Of a stretch of 64,000 nucleotides of DNA, positions 33,901-41,429 are shown one piece after another (the first letter of the stretch is position 1; each line of letters starts with the position of its first letter). The translations under genes were made by a program, and so were the position numbers. The stretch covers positions 51,347,220 through 51,411,219 of the forward strand of contig NC_087063.1 of the NCBI RefSeq assembly GCF_963678635.1. The letters run 5' to 3'. The DNA is from Symsagittifera roscoffensis. Lineage: Eukaryota > Xenacoelomorpha > Acoela > Convolutidae. Under the pieces are notes generated by a model. The model made no database searches. It saw only the letters and a program-made list of their open reading frames with translations, and was not told where the DNA came from.

Positions 33901-34581
33901 AAAATCAAAGTGTGGGACCTGAAGGCTGCGTTAGACCCCAGAGTACCCTTAAGCGAACTGTGTCTACAGACTCTAGAGGTAAGTTCAGTTCTGATTTGTG
34001 ATTAGTTCAAGCCCAATTTCTTGATCTGATGTCTACCAACAATGCTTATTTTTTGAGTAGTTATCGAAGCATTTCATGCGCGCTACAACTGTCTTGATGC
34101 AAAAGTTCCTCCAATAAGATGAAAAGTAAAGTGTATTAAGATGAAAAAAATGCTTCAAATACAAAAGTTCCAAGTAATAGTTTTAATGGAATAGAAGCTA
34201 ACAAATTTTCTTTGGTTTTAGCAACACACCGGTCGTGTATTCCGTCTGCAATTTGACGAATTCCAAATCGTGAGCAGTTCTCACGACGACACCATCATCA
34301 TTTGGGACTTTTTAGACGGGCGGACGGACGAAAACAGCCAGCAGACATCTCAGCATAATACAACAGCACCTCTCGCGACTAATACTTTCGTTCCTAATGC
34401 CCCTGCCAGCACCACGAGTAACAGCTCGCCGAATTCTTCAGCATTGACGGCCACGCCCAACAACGCCGCGAACCAAAGTGGGTCGACCTCAACCTCGGGA
34501 ACACACTTGCCCCCGAGGCCGCCGAGCTTGACCGGATCGCTGTCACCACCGCTTTCCCCAAATCATGACATGACGACATGA
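21812..34581 (+). CDS. BTRC: beta-TrCP/Slimb-type F-box WD40 protein, C-terminal part (spliced)
   Basis: Four exons join in frame (21812-21955, 30070-30299, 33900-33978, 34222-34581) to give 270 residues and a TGA stop at 34579-34581. They encode the last WD40 repeats of a beta-TrCP/FBXW11/Slimb homologue: [111 protein letters not shown] and IIWDFLDG. In the known family this propeller reads the phosphodegron of targets such as beta-catenin/Armadillo and IkB and works as the receptor of an SCF ubiquitin ligase. The F-box and the first WD repeats are not in the window. After the last blade comes an unusual tail of about 82 residues rich in Ser, Thr, Asn, Pro and Ala. A gypsy-type retrotransposon sits in the first visible intron. 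The family call is very secure; vertebrate BTRC versus FBXW11 cannot be separated here. Confidence 0.95.
22724..22750. repeat. 10-bp inverted repeat abutting the 5' LTR
   Basis: GTGCCAATTA (22724-22733) and TAATTGGCAC (22741-22750) are exact reverse complements separated by 7 nt. The second arm ends on the base before the LTR. Confidence 0.8.
22751..23002 (+). repeat. 5' LTR
   Basis: This is 252 bp, TG...CA bounded. It holds GCTACTGCAGTAGC, a 14-bp palindrome that is shortened by 7 bp in the 3' LTR, a TTATTTTATGG region and AATAAA at 22955-22960. All other positions match the 3' LTR by eye. Confidence 0.93.
23003..23025 (+). promoter_or_regulatory. Candidate primer-binding site overlapping the gag start
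   Basis: TGGCGCACCCAGC begins 7 nt after the LTR, where a tRNA primer-binding site (TGG...) is expected. The gag ATG at 23009 overlaps it. The cognate tRNA cannot be named from the sequence alone. Confidence 0.4.
23009..23833 (+). CDS. gag: gag-like ORF of the gypsy element
   Basis: This is a 274-residue open frame that begins directly after the 5' LTR. It is hydrophilic and rich in Glu, Arg and Lys, with an acidic, proline-rich stretch (residues about 53-75) and a helical C-terminal half (such as [17 protein letters not shown] and [10 protein letters not shown]), as in retrotransposon capsids. It has no zinc knuckle of its own. The knuckle lies in the next frame, which is open from 23755 and overlaps this ORF by about 79 nt, so the full Gag would need a -1 shift. 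I saw no classical X-XXY-YYZ slippery heptamer in the overlap. Identification rests mainly on position and general character. Confidence 0.8.
   Translation: MAHPAGFAAQDNRTDMGIPVFWASANLDPPWQFKIWFEQFLMAVTVKENVNPEIILEEPKDILEEPPPRPETPRDGENEDARNARILRDKLARDRVALENEEKRTRGPRVGHNVFYNEVQKKLVSRLFLSLGTEGKKRFLQKNPHAEISKMTFREVTDLAEVSFQKVKCVTYERYKLFTRMQESGESLESFHAALTAQAARSELGTLENEIVRDLFISKMKNMTLQDTLTFETLDPEEVLKRAIKFEHSKLTTMDFKRLMLRLQEDQVAITHRV
23854..27306 (+). CDS. pol: pol ORF: zinc knuckle, protease, reverse transcriptase, RNase H
   Basis: The frame encodes 1150 residues from the first ATG and is open back to 23755. Domains in order: two CCHC-type fingers (C35/C38/H46/C50, with unusual spacing, and C57/C60/H65/C70, canonical CX2CX4HX4C); an aspartic protease with D172-T-G-S; a reverse transcriptase with [28 protein letters not shown] and the catalytic box F-L-D-D at 484-487 (Tyr replaced by Phe); RNase H with D647 in [21 protein letters not shown] and ATDHKAL. 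From about residue 775 a long charged, Ser/Arg/Glu-rich region replaces what is usually a short linker. The frame ends in a 190-nt overlap with the integrase ORF. All key catalytic residues I looked for are present. Confidence 0.93.
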   Translation: MAVRNLGGKTKTPNRRENNNRQNNNKNQNTKTKPCNRCGRMFEQGHLKNCPAMGKDCKNCGKPNHFAKMCRSQQVSEIAEDSEESIVECDQISEGVGSCSEFEVMLIHTHLPENERVSKYVKDRINEMRKETNGKVVRVQKIDSIRDPTLNRVKSLKAMVRIDNQIIQLTVDTGSPVSFLNWATTKEIMEKSNKVRFIPSDKLNLQTKFVDYNKQPISILGALKTNLRSAGWEVKGATFLVSERKTRCIMGLDLQGQVGIVTTQRTAPKELTRFDVLMCEQSEGWKEKFFNKFKNLFERQGISKNHIASSKFKYPLCPIQEKGRRIPIHIQDKVEKEIEKLLTEGHITKLDKCTSDCFIAPIVITVKKDDSIKLAMDAKPINRQLFKNKYQMPNVDELIDGVSQIVTENKKGTLYFSVLDLKYAYSQLKLAADTARQCNFNIVGGKATGTYRFLTGFYGLADMPAEFQKAMDRTINHAKNTFCFLDDILIVSKGSETEHANLVEAVLKKLDAENLALKLSKCEFFKQEVNWLGHHLSEEGVRPKITKTEAVVNLNPPKSLKQLRSFLGSINHLAKFIPNVASLTEKLRPLLKEENQKKKLKNMKLPVKKFEWGDVHTEAFNAIKGAVANITKVHYYDANRQTRVKCDASHDGLGSTLEQQNDEGLWVPISFASRYLNAQEKKYSTNELELLAVVWAVDRYKHYLLGKPFTIATDHKALTTALDVNQSNKTYQSRLTRWVDRLLPYQFNIVHIPGRDMGIVDYLSRDPFNDPWPESELDEKFVVATINSFHEAFDCWNSRLKDSSALNRNENVLECSRRNVRKQSSSNGCYSNQNGQNRTKLDRNERKKFPRLQKQLNTTVQQKQITFSSNQPSKQSVSKNCKIKKRPVPKKIEKTDSRIEMSENTNKTYDWWSSSPQDWRNEEREESLMDPKWNRSFSTNNELSGEEEITETVQRTRKIIRGGRKNRDSSDSETRQQQRVKWSLEPEQQRIADQRLLSFWQLIGGENNVQENRELVADTQEVRENLEDEFNPTSSKPIASTERKLSEVNVIEVDLTTTEEAESEEEVCSIQPPKGLGKLRLQKQQQVETLDNLAKLRQKLTSRTDHRRHVDGPPQESDRERGQTRIRTDGTLYKSVVVADGSSGRLHLGE
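27185..29563 (+). CDS. pol (IN): Integrase ORF with long C-terminal extension
   Basis: The frame encodes 792 residues from the first ATG and is open back to 27116. An HHCC zinc-binding domain ([11 protein letters not shown] ... CRSC) is followed by the catalytic core D125 (LDYAGP), D184 (RSDQFSG) and E220 (GLVERT). The spacing of 35 residues between the second Asp and the Glu is the retroviral/gypsy D,D-35-E pattern. After about residue 300 roughly 490 residues follow that are highly charged and partly helical, with low-complexity Ser/Lys/Glu stretches and a late [18 protein letters not shown] segment of a kind seen near the end of gypsy Pol proteins. No chromodomain or membrane segment was recognised. 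It lies in the +1 frame relative to the upstream pol ORF. Confidence 0.92.
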   Translation: MDRLRRVIERGDKQGFELMGPYTNPLWSQMAVQDDCILVNNRLAVPVQLRQAVLKRIHRGHPGQEAMLGAAQYLWWPHMNKDIVNLAEECRSCTRYGKNVKYLISKNSSKPLPLLTQPGQEVQLDYAGPIENQKGKKIYLLVAIDRFSKFPSVKVTKSTSGKSTVKFLRSYIDTHGVPESIRSDQFSGFKGKTLKKFCSELNIEQKFCPVGDHRGCGLVERTIQTIKRRLGVMMLDENNKSIKLCLSIIMRDLRWNKQKTIQVSPFQAHFGRLPKTEFKIVRDRFLNNSDSLDKQHLERSALTASQMKRRIDQSRENLKIVRKGQLSRDTSPLHKQQITSDRDKERAKALKELLEANARWNYERRDAAKNDIRKLVDETGQLNPDLRKEMIYSWEKGFVEDKVENQCKSPPKTILRKDPRRKSGQALTRPLKGKIASETESTIKTSAGSIYRKSDIAQSKTVLTQEKQRSTSKSPSSEPTKKFKRVSSPELLEELESEDELQGEMEIANEMDPIERFQKSQTIVTSKDTEAGGGLNLAIKRAKPNLAGPKSSEEIITNKPEKSGKEKKGRSKQQQGTNANQTATAVNSEQEQAISKPDSVTVDTKIQSSSTPKTKQRPKLKGIDAHTPLEDIVETFHNRNLAPSDWEKYADQLLKRGVQRVADELRENPQKGSELDTNFEPPQGFSDESSAEESGVRRSSRQTKNKEPKRFGDPIKHSIKEISENLTGRSLLKEALKEYRNQLREFKDREDRPLESKVRRLERHLFMRKFGYATLDEGVDWNPSWEIELEEN
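29676..29689 (+). promoter_or_regulatory. Polypurine tract before the 3' LTR
   Basis: The G-rich run GAGGGGGGTG directly precedes the TGTCATACC start of the 3' LTR, the position expected of the plus-strand primer. Confidence 0.7.
29690..29934 (+). repeat. 3' LTR
   Basis: This is 245 bp, matching the 5' LTR except for the missing 7 bp near its start. AATAAA at 29887-29892 would be the element's poly(A) signal. Confidence 0.93.
30070..30299 (+). CDS. BTRC: beta-TrCP exon b (two WD40 repeats, phase 0 to 2)
   Basis: The acceptor is TTCACTTCAG and the donor is GTGAGT. The exon opens with [12 protein letters not shown] and ends within the Gly codon of SGAYDG. At 230 bp it is the longest uninterrupted WD40 stretch here. 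Confidence 0.95.
30703..30770. repeat. Dispersed hairpin motif repeat, copy 2
   Basis: CCCTTGC GATCA GCAAGGG is a perfect 7-bp stem with a 5-nt loop. It is followed by TATTGCAATCGGGTACTAGA and CCCGTAAGTAACTTTGTC, matching 18805-18873. Confidence 0.75.
31515..33020. mobile_element. Possible DNA transposon remnant bounded by inverted repeats
   Basis: TTTAATTCACCGCACACGCT near 31518 and the reverse complement of the sequence around 32975-33015 (TTTAATTCACAGCACACGCT) match closely, and TAGAAAACT follows at similar distance on both sides. No target-site duplication could be fixed and no transposase is seen. Confidence 0.4.
31620..32120. repeat. Dispersed 'GTGAAGAC' family, copy at 31.6 kb
   Basis: Blocks in order: GAAGACTCTTATATAGGTCT, TTTGAGTTCAATTGAAATTC, AGCACTCTTTAAATACGAAC, GTTTTGAAAGTGGAATTTG, ACTTTGCCTGTTGATCC and GAAATTCAAAGAGCTTAAAG. 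The same order is found at 38285-38720. Confidence 0.7.
33410..33890. repeat. Dispersed repeat family 'GGAACATTCTGTGC', copy 2
   Basis: CATGCAAAATCAGGTAACAA, then AATCATCGGAATGGTTCGAG, and at its end TATGGTCGGAACATTCTGTG. The copy stops a few tens of bases before the exon at 33900. Confidence 0.7.
33900..33978 (+). CDS. BTRC: beta-TrCP exon c (phase 2 to 0)
   Basis: The acceptor GTGTTTCAG ends a repeat-rich intron; a dispersed repeat copy stops just upstream. The exon encodes [20 protein letters not shown] and LCLQTLE and ends at the GTAAGT donor. Confidence 0.93.
34222..34581 (+). CDS. BTRC: beta-TrCP terminal exon (last WD40 and low-complexity tail)
   Basis: The acceptor is TTTGGTTTTAG. 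The exon begins [20 protein letters not shown] and finishes the last blade at IIWDFLDG. The remaining residues are low-complexity (Ser/Thr/Asn/Pro runs, a PPRPPSL segment) up to the stop. The coding GC content is clearly higher than the flanks. Confidence 0.94.
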   Translation, partial: QHTGRVFRLQFDEFQIVSSSHDDTIIIWDFLDGRTDENSQQTSQHNTTAPLATNTFVPNAPASTTSNSSPNSSALTATPNNAANQSGSTSTSGTHLPPRPPSLTGSLSPPLSPNHDMTT

Positions 34582-35220
34582 CGATACCAGCTCGAGGGTC
34601 TATGGTTACAGCAAGACCACCTGATATAAGTTATGAATTACTCCACTTACCCATTCGAACTGTTTCTAAGCAATCGTAAACCACGAACAATTCAGCTGTT
34701 CTTCTTATCTCAACAGTTTAAATTTCAACAGCAGAAATTTCGGTTCATCTTTTCTCGTAACTGACGTGTAAAATTGCGAGTTTTTATTCACAGAGACAAA
34801 TGTGTTCCTCTTCACGTTTTACTAGTTTTAACGATACGATCACTAATTTTTGTTGCATTTGAACTGATGGTTTCAAAATACTCCCGTGCGAATCGAATAT
34901 TTTTCTGGATTTACTTTGCACTACATTTGTAGCAACCGACCGGCAAAAACGATGTGTGGCTGTTAATCGTGTAAATGGTGGCTCTTTTTACCTGAAAAGT
35001 GATCATTGATAACTTGCTTTTCGACCTCACGCATACTTCAGTTATTCAACGTACTACGGGTCAAATAACCCTACCGAGCCAACTCTCTGCAACTTTCTTG
35101 TTGTTTTTATCAGTTTTTGAGCTATAAGTTAATGTAAATGTTATAGTAAATGCAATCTATATGAAGTTATCGATGAGTGTTAAATGGTTTATTTCAATAA
35201 ACTTTTTTTGTTTTTACTGG
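34582..35220 (+). other. Probable 3' UTR of beta-TrCP with poly(A) signal
   Basis: This is about 620 nt after the stop. AATAAA at 35196-35201 is followed by a T/G-rich stretch (CTTTTTTTGTTTTTACTGG), as expected of a cleavage and polyadenylation site. Confidence 0.6.
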
Positions 35221-35381
35221 TTTTTGAAATGACTGCTCTTTTACTGCAGTCAATCTGATCTGAGACTGAGAAATTCAAAAGAATCTAGAAATCATCATGG
35301 AGAAATCGATTCACAAAAAGGAAGTCGATTTTGCACATAGTTATGTAGCGAAGCAGCGCTTTTCACATCAAGTTTTTGATA

Positions 35382-36113
35382 CAGTGCTGATTTAAATCAT
35401 CCGGACAAAATGAACAAAACTTGAATTTTCAAACACGTTTTTTCTCAATTTGGGTTAAGATTAGACGCAAAGTGAAGAGACCAAAAGGTGCTTAGATTTT
35501 CATCAGAATTAACATGGTACAATTTTTCCCCCAAAAATCTCAACCAAAATTTTAACCCAAAAATGGCTCATTTTGGCTTTTTTCAATTAATCAAGAATTA
35601 ATCTGAAACTACTTTGTTTATTGATAAGGAAGATATATCACAAGAGGTCTCTTGCACAGACCAACAAAGTTCTAGAAGGGTAAAATTTCCAAAAATTTGC
35701 GCAAATTGTGAACAATTTAGTTTTACGCAAAGATTCTGGGTTTTATATAGTAAAAGTTACCTTTATTGACGATCAAGTAAATTTTTTTTCTCTTATACAG
35801 GTTTTTGGAGATTAAACCCTCCAAGAACTTTGTTGCGCTGTGTAAGAGGCTTCTTGTGGTATATATTCCTCATCAATTAACAAAGTTGTTTTAGCGTAAT
35901 TCTTGATTAATTCAAAAAAGCTAAAATTAGTCATTTTTGGGGTAAAATTTTGGTTGAGATTTTTGGAGAACAAATTGAATCGTTTTACTTCTGGTGAAAT
36001 TCTAAGCAACTTTTGTTCTCTTCACTTTTTGTCTTATCTTAACCCAAACTGAGAAAACGCGTTGGAAAATTCAAGTTTTGTTCGTTTTGTCGGGATAATT
36101 TAATTCAGCACTG
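35382..36113. mobile_element. Tc1/mariner-like fold-back MITE with TA duplication
   Basis: The element is 732 bp, begins CAGTGCTGATTTAAATCATC and ends GATAATTTAATTCAGCACTG, flanked on both sides by TA. The two arms (about 35382-35682 and 35815-36113) are imperfect reverse complements over roughly 300 bp, leaving about 130 bp of centre. The CAGTGCTG terminus and the TA target are those of Tc1/mariner elements. There is no transposase frame, so it is non-autonomous. It lies about 180 bp downstream of the beta-TrCP poly(A) signal. Confidence 0.88.
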
Positions 36114-36147
36114 TACTAGTTTTTCCGATAAACTTATGGTGTCAGAC

Positions 36148-36968
36148 CTGGGTGCCCAAAAAGTCGGTTTTGACCGACTTGTCGGTTTTGGGCGGTTTTT
36201 TCTGAAATCGGTTACTGTCGCTTTTTTGGATATTTTTTAAAAATACATTTCAATTAGCGTTTCTCACTCCAACCAATCTTGAAATTTTTCTGAAGGTGCC
36301 TTTGGCGCCAATTTATAATAATTTTGAAAGGGAGCGCGCGCCAAAACAATCGCGTTCTTAATCAAAATTTTCCAAAAGTGCCCAAAAACGACATTTTTGA
36401 CCTGTTTTCTCAAAAATTTGACTGCGGTGCAGAAAATTCGGTCAAATTCGTGTTTTATACGCTTTATACTATTTATACTATAAAAAATTATACGAGAGAT
36501 CAGATTTATTCCTTTAATTCTAGGATTATACGAAACCGATAATTGGCTATTTTTTGTGAGACAAAAATGCTTTCATTGAGTACTGCAAGTTGATCGATAA
36601 TAGCGTCAGCACAACTCGAACATAAAAAGTTTTCTGAGAGCAATCAGAGGTGTTCGGGCAAAAAATAGAATCGAGCATCAAAAACAATCCAAAACGCCTT
36701 GCGCGTTTGCTAAAATTGAGTAAGGATTTTGATCTCAAGTTATACGATTATACGTGTTTTATACGAAAGCCAAAATATACGATTATACGCTATCAGATAG
36801 TCAGCTTATACGATCATAAGTTATATGTTTTTTTTTCTTCATACGTCATTACACTGGTCAAAATACGGTCTTAACAGTGTTTGGGGAGAGCTTAGAGATC
36901 AATAATCTAATTTTTTTATGAGTAACGCTACCAAGTCGTTTTTTTTCGAAATCTCATTGGGCACCCTG
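36148..36968. mobile_element. hAT-like non-autonomous element with 8-bp target duplication
   Basis: The left end is CTGGGTGCCCAA and the right end TTGGGCACCCTG, inverted repeats with one mismatch. They are flanked by TGTCAGAC (36140-36147) and TGTCAGAT (36969-36976), an 8-bp duplication with one change. An 8-bp target duplication and CAGGGTGCCCAA-like ends are typical of the hAT superfamily. The 821-bp interior has no transposase. Confidence 0.75.
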
Positions 36969-38221
36969 TGTCAGATCTTTTTTGTAGTAATGCAAAAATT
37001 TCGTGAGTTTTTTGTTTAACTATATGTTTAATTATTCTCACAAGCTTCTGTGGCCGATTGGAGTATGCACTTCGTCTGAAACTCCAAAGCGCGTTACAGT
37101 TCAACTCACAGAGTAGCAAACGTTTCAACAAATCTTGTTATTTTATCAGAAAAACCATATCAGATGGTTTCTTCAGCAAATGTTGGTAGTTCTTTTTTTT
37201 TCGATAAATTGTTTTTCAATGAATTGTTTCGTTGATTTAACTTCTAGAGTTACTGGCGAAACAATAAAACAATTTCTATAGATCTAATAGTTCAGAAAAT
37301 GTTGGTACACGCTCAAATTTCCAATTGCAAAAATCTAGTTGTGATATCCGTATCATTTTCTATTCGCTCACTTGCAATGCTACGGTGGCGTTGTATCGCA
37401 AATGATTTCAAGCTCGCTTCGCATCTTTATTTTGAATTTAAAGAAGAGTAGATTGGCATTGATTAGTTCTAAAAATATTCTAATTTTTCTTTCAGTATAT
37501 ACATTTTTCTTTGCTCGTGGCGAGAAGCTCTAAATTGCATCTTTGTGCATGTTGAACTAACTCACGCGAAGTTCAGTTTCGCATTTGGGAATTAATAGGA
37601 TGCCGCTTGGGTTCTGCTAACTGGTTGGCTTTTGAGTAGATCCAGTTACATTTCTGGTTTGAAAATGTTTTGCTAACGTTTTTCTTTGTTTTAGGTTAAG
37701 CAGCGTAGTACTGCATCGCCTCGTCTGTTTTCTTTGTCTAACCGAACGTTTGGTAAGAGTCAATGATTGTAGTTCATACTCTTCGATAGGTCGTCATGAT
37801 TTTTTGTTTTATCTTTAGGAAAAGTCTTAAAATTCTAATGTTTTACAGATGAACATTCGTACATATTAATGCACTTATGAATGCAATGATGTATATACGC
37901 ATTATGGATGTTCAATTCAATTTCCTCTGGTAACAAATAGCTAACTTGCGCTTTCGAATAAGGAAAGTGTAAAGGAAACAAAAAATGTGATTGCCTTCTA
38001 GTTTCGAAAGAGGAATTTAGTTTTTAGATATTCCAAAAGAAAAAAGCAATGATGCTGTACGTTTTGAGCTATCGAAAATGATTAGGCTTGCGATTGGCAA
38101 GTATTAAAAATCGTAATATAGACTTTTTCGGGTTAACAACTAGTTGAGCAAAATAACTGAATCGATTGTGCGGCATTCGATTCTGCAGCAAACATGCTCA
38201 AGTTTTTGAAAATTCAAATTC

Positions 38222-38290
38222 AACTACTGGTTACGAAAACTAGTTGAAGGTTCAGGGCCTAGGTTCGAATCTTGTCAGCACCAGAGTAAG
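38222..38290 (+). mobile_element. tRNA-derived SINE head (box B clear)
   Basis: AGGGCCTAGGTTCGAATCTT contains a strong box B (GGTTCGAATC), followed by GTCAGCACCAG like an acceptor-stem 3' strand. The box A side is worn. It directly precedes a GTGAAGAC-family copy, so it may be that family's head. Confidence 0.4.
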
Positions 38291-38720
38291 GAACGTAGTG
38301 AAGACTCTTATATCGCTCTTGCTGTTTTTTGTTTTTTTTTATAATGCACTTTTTGAGTTCAATTGAAATTCGTCTGCTGAAAGTGACCTTAATAGCACTC
38401 TTTAAATACGAACGTGAAAATTGCGCTCAAAAACGTTAACGATATCTAGTTTCGAAAGTGGAATTTAATTTTAAAATTTCCCTGCGGAATAAAAACTTTA
38501 CCTGTTGCTCCAGTTGTCTCAGGTTGGGTTCATGTTATTAAAAAAGCGCCAATCATAAATTGTTCTAGAAATTCAAAGAGCTTAAAGGGCATCTATTTTT
38601 CTCTTTGAAGTTCGAAAGTTGAGATTTTTTCAAGAAAGTCAGTTTTTTTTCTTACTTGCGTTAGTAAAAACACTCTTTTCCAATCTTTGATTGGCTATGT
38701 TTGAAAAAATCCTTAAGTAT
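38285..38720. repeat. Dispersed 'GTGAAGAC' family, copy at 38.3 kb
   Basis: GTAGTGAAGACTCTTATATC, TTTGAGTTCAATTGAAATTC, AGCACTCTTTAAATACGAAC, TCTAGTTTCGAAAGTGGAAT and GAAATTCAAAGAGCTTAAAG occur in the same order as at 31620-32120. Confidence 0.7.
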
Positions 38721-39475
38721 TGAGTATGAAAAGTTATCTTCCTTACAGTTGCCTGCTTACGTTTTGTCTGCTTAGTTTCCAAATTTCTTACCTTTTTTTG
38801 TGCTGTAAGATAATTTTATTGTAATTGAAAGTGTCTTTGTTTCTATAATTACCCTTTCGATAAGCAACCAGTAGTGATGAGTAAAAAAAAACAATTTTTA
38901 ATTGTTTTTTGTGTCATTACTCAGTTTACATTGTAGATTCTGGTAGTGTTTTTGTTTAATTCGGCAGGTTTTAATTTCTTGAATTTGTTTTTTTTGCTTA
39001 AAACTTTGTACTGTCCAAATGATGGCTTCTACTTTATCGGTTTACTAACCAAATGTCGAGTCGCTTCACATGAAACGTAGTTTTTATTTCCCCTGGGGGT
39101 CACACAAATTGCCAAAATCTTAGCAGAATTTGAAGTTCAAGTTTGTCATGACAATATTTTTCGTTCCTTTTTTGTTCCCTTTTTTCGGCCTGATTGGTTT
39201 CATCCAATATTATGTCGGCTTAGTGGCCTAATTTTGTGGCATTTGACAAGCAAATAAATTTTTATGTTTGTTTGCTTTGAGTGCGAGGGGAACTTCCTAA
39301 ACTTTTGGTTAGCCGAAGTCCTGTTGATTTTCTTGGCATAGTGTTTCCACTAAGGTATTTTTTATTGTATTGGCATATTTTTGTTTCAAAACTAGTCTGA
39401 TTCATTTTGATAGATCTAGTTTTTTCTTGTTTTCGAATTTTGCTCAGACTTTTTCCGACTTAGCAGTTTCTTGTT

Positions 39476-40920
39476 GTGTATCAATTCGTGAGGCGACTTC
39501 ATGGGCGTCTAGCGGCTATAATAAATCAAGAACTCGCCAGGTCCAAGGGCCAGAGCTCCGTTGGCCCTACACTGCTGGCAACAACGCAGTTTTACGCCCC
39601 GATACCGCGTCGAGGTGGAGATGGATTTATGGGGGGCCAGAGCTCCGTTCGCCCAACACTACTGGCAACAATGCAGGTTTACGCCCCCATACCGCATCGA
39701 GGAGGAGATCGATTCATGACCATTTTTCGGACGGCTAGAGTCTGTATCGATCAGATCTATAGCCTCCGTCGAATACCTGAGCAGCGACACGAGTTTAGAA
39801 GAGCTACTGTCATCTGCTTCGTCTACTTCGCAGCTGCTTTTGACAGTATTAACAGGTCGACTCTCTGGAGACTACTCCGAGAGGTTGATGTCCCAGCAAA
39901 CAACTGCGATGTCATGGTGAACATGTAACTTCATTCACACTAGTTGTAAGATCGAGGCTTACAACGAGGAGAGTGACAGCTTCCTCGTCCTCACTGGAGT
40001 AAGACAGGGCGGGATCCTGTCACCTGTTCTTTTCCTTCGTGCGGTAAACCATATACTCAAAACCGGGGAATCACACAAACTCGGCGTTGTCACCTGGCCA
40101 TCAGAGTATACAATTGAAAACTTTGCCTTCGCCGATGATAGCGCCATTATCGGAGACTCTGTAGAAAAAGTCAGTCAGATGACCCCTCTCCTGTCAGACG
40201 AGGCAGCAAAGCTCAGGCTACATATAAACTAAGAAAACGAAGCTCATGAAAACAGCTGATATATTCGGTACAATCGACATAAATGGGGTGGGAATCGAGA
40301 CAGTCAACGATTTCTGCTACCTTGGTAGTCAGATTGCCCCAGACGGTTTTGCCGGAGCTGACGTAACTAGGCGCATACATCTCGCCTGGTTCGCTTTCAT
40401 CCAGTTATCCCAGTTGTGGTAATCAAATATCAATACAAAGATCAAGATCCGATTCTGAAGGCCATTGTCTTCACAATTGCTTCTTACGCGTGTGAAACCT
40501 GGAACGTACTCCAAGCCGATTTTCATAGTTTCGAAGTATTCTATATGAAATGTCTTCGTATAGTCACCAAAACGTGGTGGCAACACCGGGCATCCAACGC
40601 CGAGGTTCTGCGAAAGAGCGATCCAGTAGAGACGTTCTCGCGGACCATTTGGCGCAGACAGTGGAAATATCTCGGGCATGTTATGCGCATGGATTCCTGT
40701 CGATACCCCAAGATCCTATTTATGGCCAAACCAGATCCATCCTCGAGAGGGTCATGAAAAAAAAACTAATGAAACCGCTCAATGTCTCCCGTCGCGTCTT
40801 CGACGCGATCTGGAAAGATCACCTGGAAATCATTGCCAACGATCGAAACCAGAGGCGGGCGGTTCTTTATAGGTGACCCCTATACCTCATACGAGGTGGA
40901 AAAGGCGACTAAACTGAACT
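39476..40920 (+). pseudogene. Decayed LINE reverse transcriptase
   Basis: Pieces of a non-LTR retrotransposon reverse transcriptase occur in order but in changing frames. 39730-39925 gives CIDQIYSLRRIPEQRHEF and ICFVYFAAAFDSINRSTLW (the domain with the first catalytic Asp). 39950-40140 gives VRQGGILSPVLF and the FADD catalytic box. 40270-40360 gives VNDFCYLGSQIAPDG. 40480-40755 gives SYACETWNVLQ, WWQHRASNAEVLR and WKYLGHVMRMDSCRYPK. Frameshifts and stops (for example the stop after 39925 and near 40232) break it. Its higher GC content contrasts with the flanks. The clade is not certain; the C-terminal YLGS/ETW/LGHV pattern is common to several LINE clades. Confidence 0.85.
39547..39720 (+). 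repeat. 87-bp direct duplication inside the LINE relic
   Basis: GGGCCAGAGCTCCGTTGGCC starting at 39547 and GGGCCAGAGCTCCGTTCGCC starting at 39634 begin two diverged tandem copies that each continue through ACTGCTGGCAACAA-like and ATACCGC..CGAGG segments. Confidence 0.85.
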
Positions 40921-41060
40921 GAAATCACTTCGTGATGCGAAGTGTGTGAAGTTACCTGATTACAATATTTGAGAAAAACAGTTCCGATTTTTTTTGTATG
41001 TGATTCCAATGCCTGTGTGATTTTGTGATTTGAAGTTTCATGATAACATTTGCCAGAGAA

Positions 41061-41140
41061 AGTGTCTGGTAATTCCGAGCAAGACCTTATTCGCACCCTT
41101 AGTTTTGGGGTTCGAGACCCTGTTGGATGTTTTTTTTTTC
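41061..41140 (+). mobile_element. tRNA-derived SINE head with Pol III terminator-like T run
   Basis: GGGGTTCGAGACCCT forms a T-arm-like stem and loop containing box B, preceded by CTTATTCGCACCCTTAG and followed by TGTTGGATG and a long T run. Confidence 0.4.
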
Positions 41141-41429
41141 AATTTGCTTTACGACTGAAAGAGTTAATTTTCTTGTTTCATCAGCTTATTTAACACTTTT
41201 TTGTATCATTTGAACAGCAAAAACTGACTGCTATTTAATTAATTCGGACTAAAAATTTCAAATTCACTGAAGTTTTTTCTGACAACTATTTTTATACGTT
41301 TTTTGTTTTCGACTCAATGGGCGTCTACTTGAAAGTTTTTGGCTTTAATGTTGTTGGCTTTGGCGATACTTAAAGCCCAATTACTGTCGGTGGTTTTTTC
41401 TCAGCTGAAATATTTTAATTTTTACAGAG

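Larger units (their letters stand above)
36977..39475. other. Intergenic stretch with dispersed repeats
   Basis: No gene was recognised. It contains an ATTGTTTCG/CGAAACAAT inverted repeat (37223-37265), a partial GTGAAGAC-family copy (about 37770-38060), a worn hairpin motif at 38089 and a fuller family copy at 38285-38720. Short open frames are AT-rich and have no domains. Confidence 0.5.

Noticed and set aside
35812-36009. 65-residue minus-strand open frame
   Set aside because: It lies wholly in the right arm of the fold-back MITE, and its counterpart in the left arm is not open.
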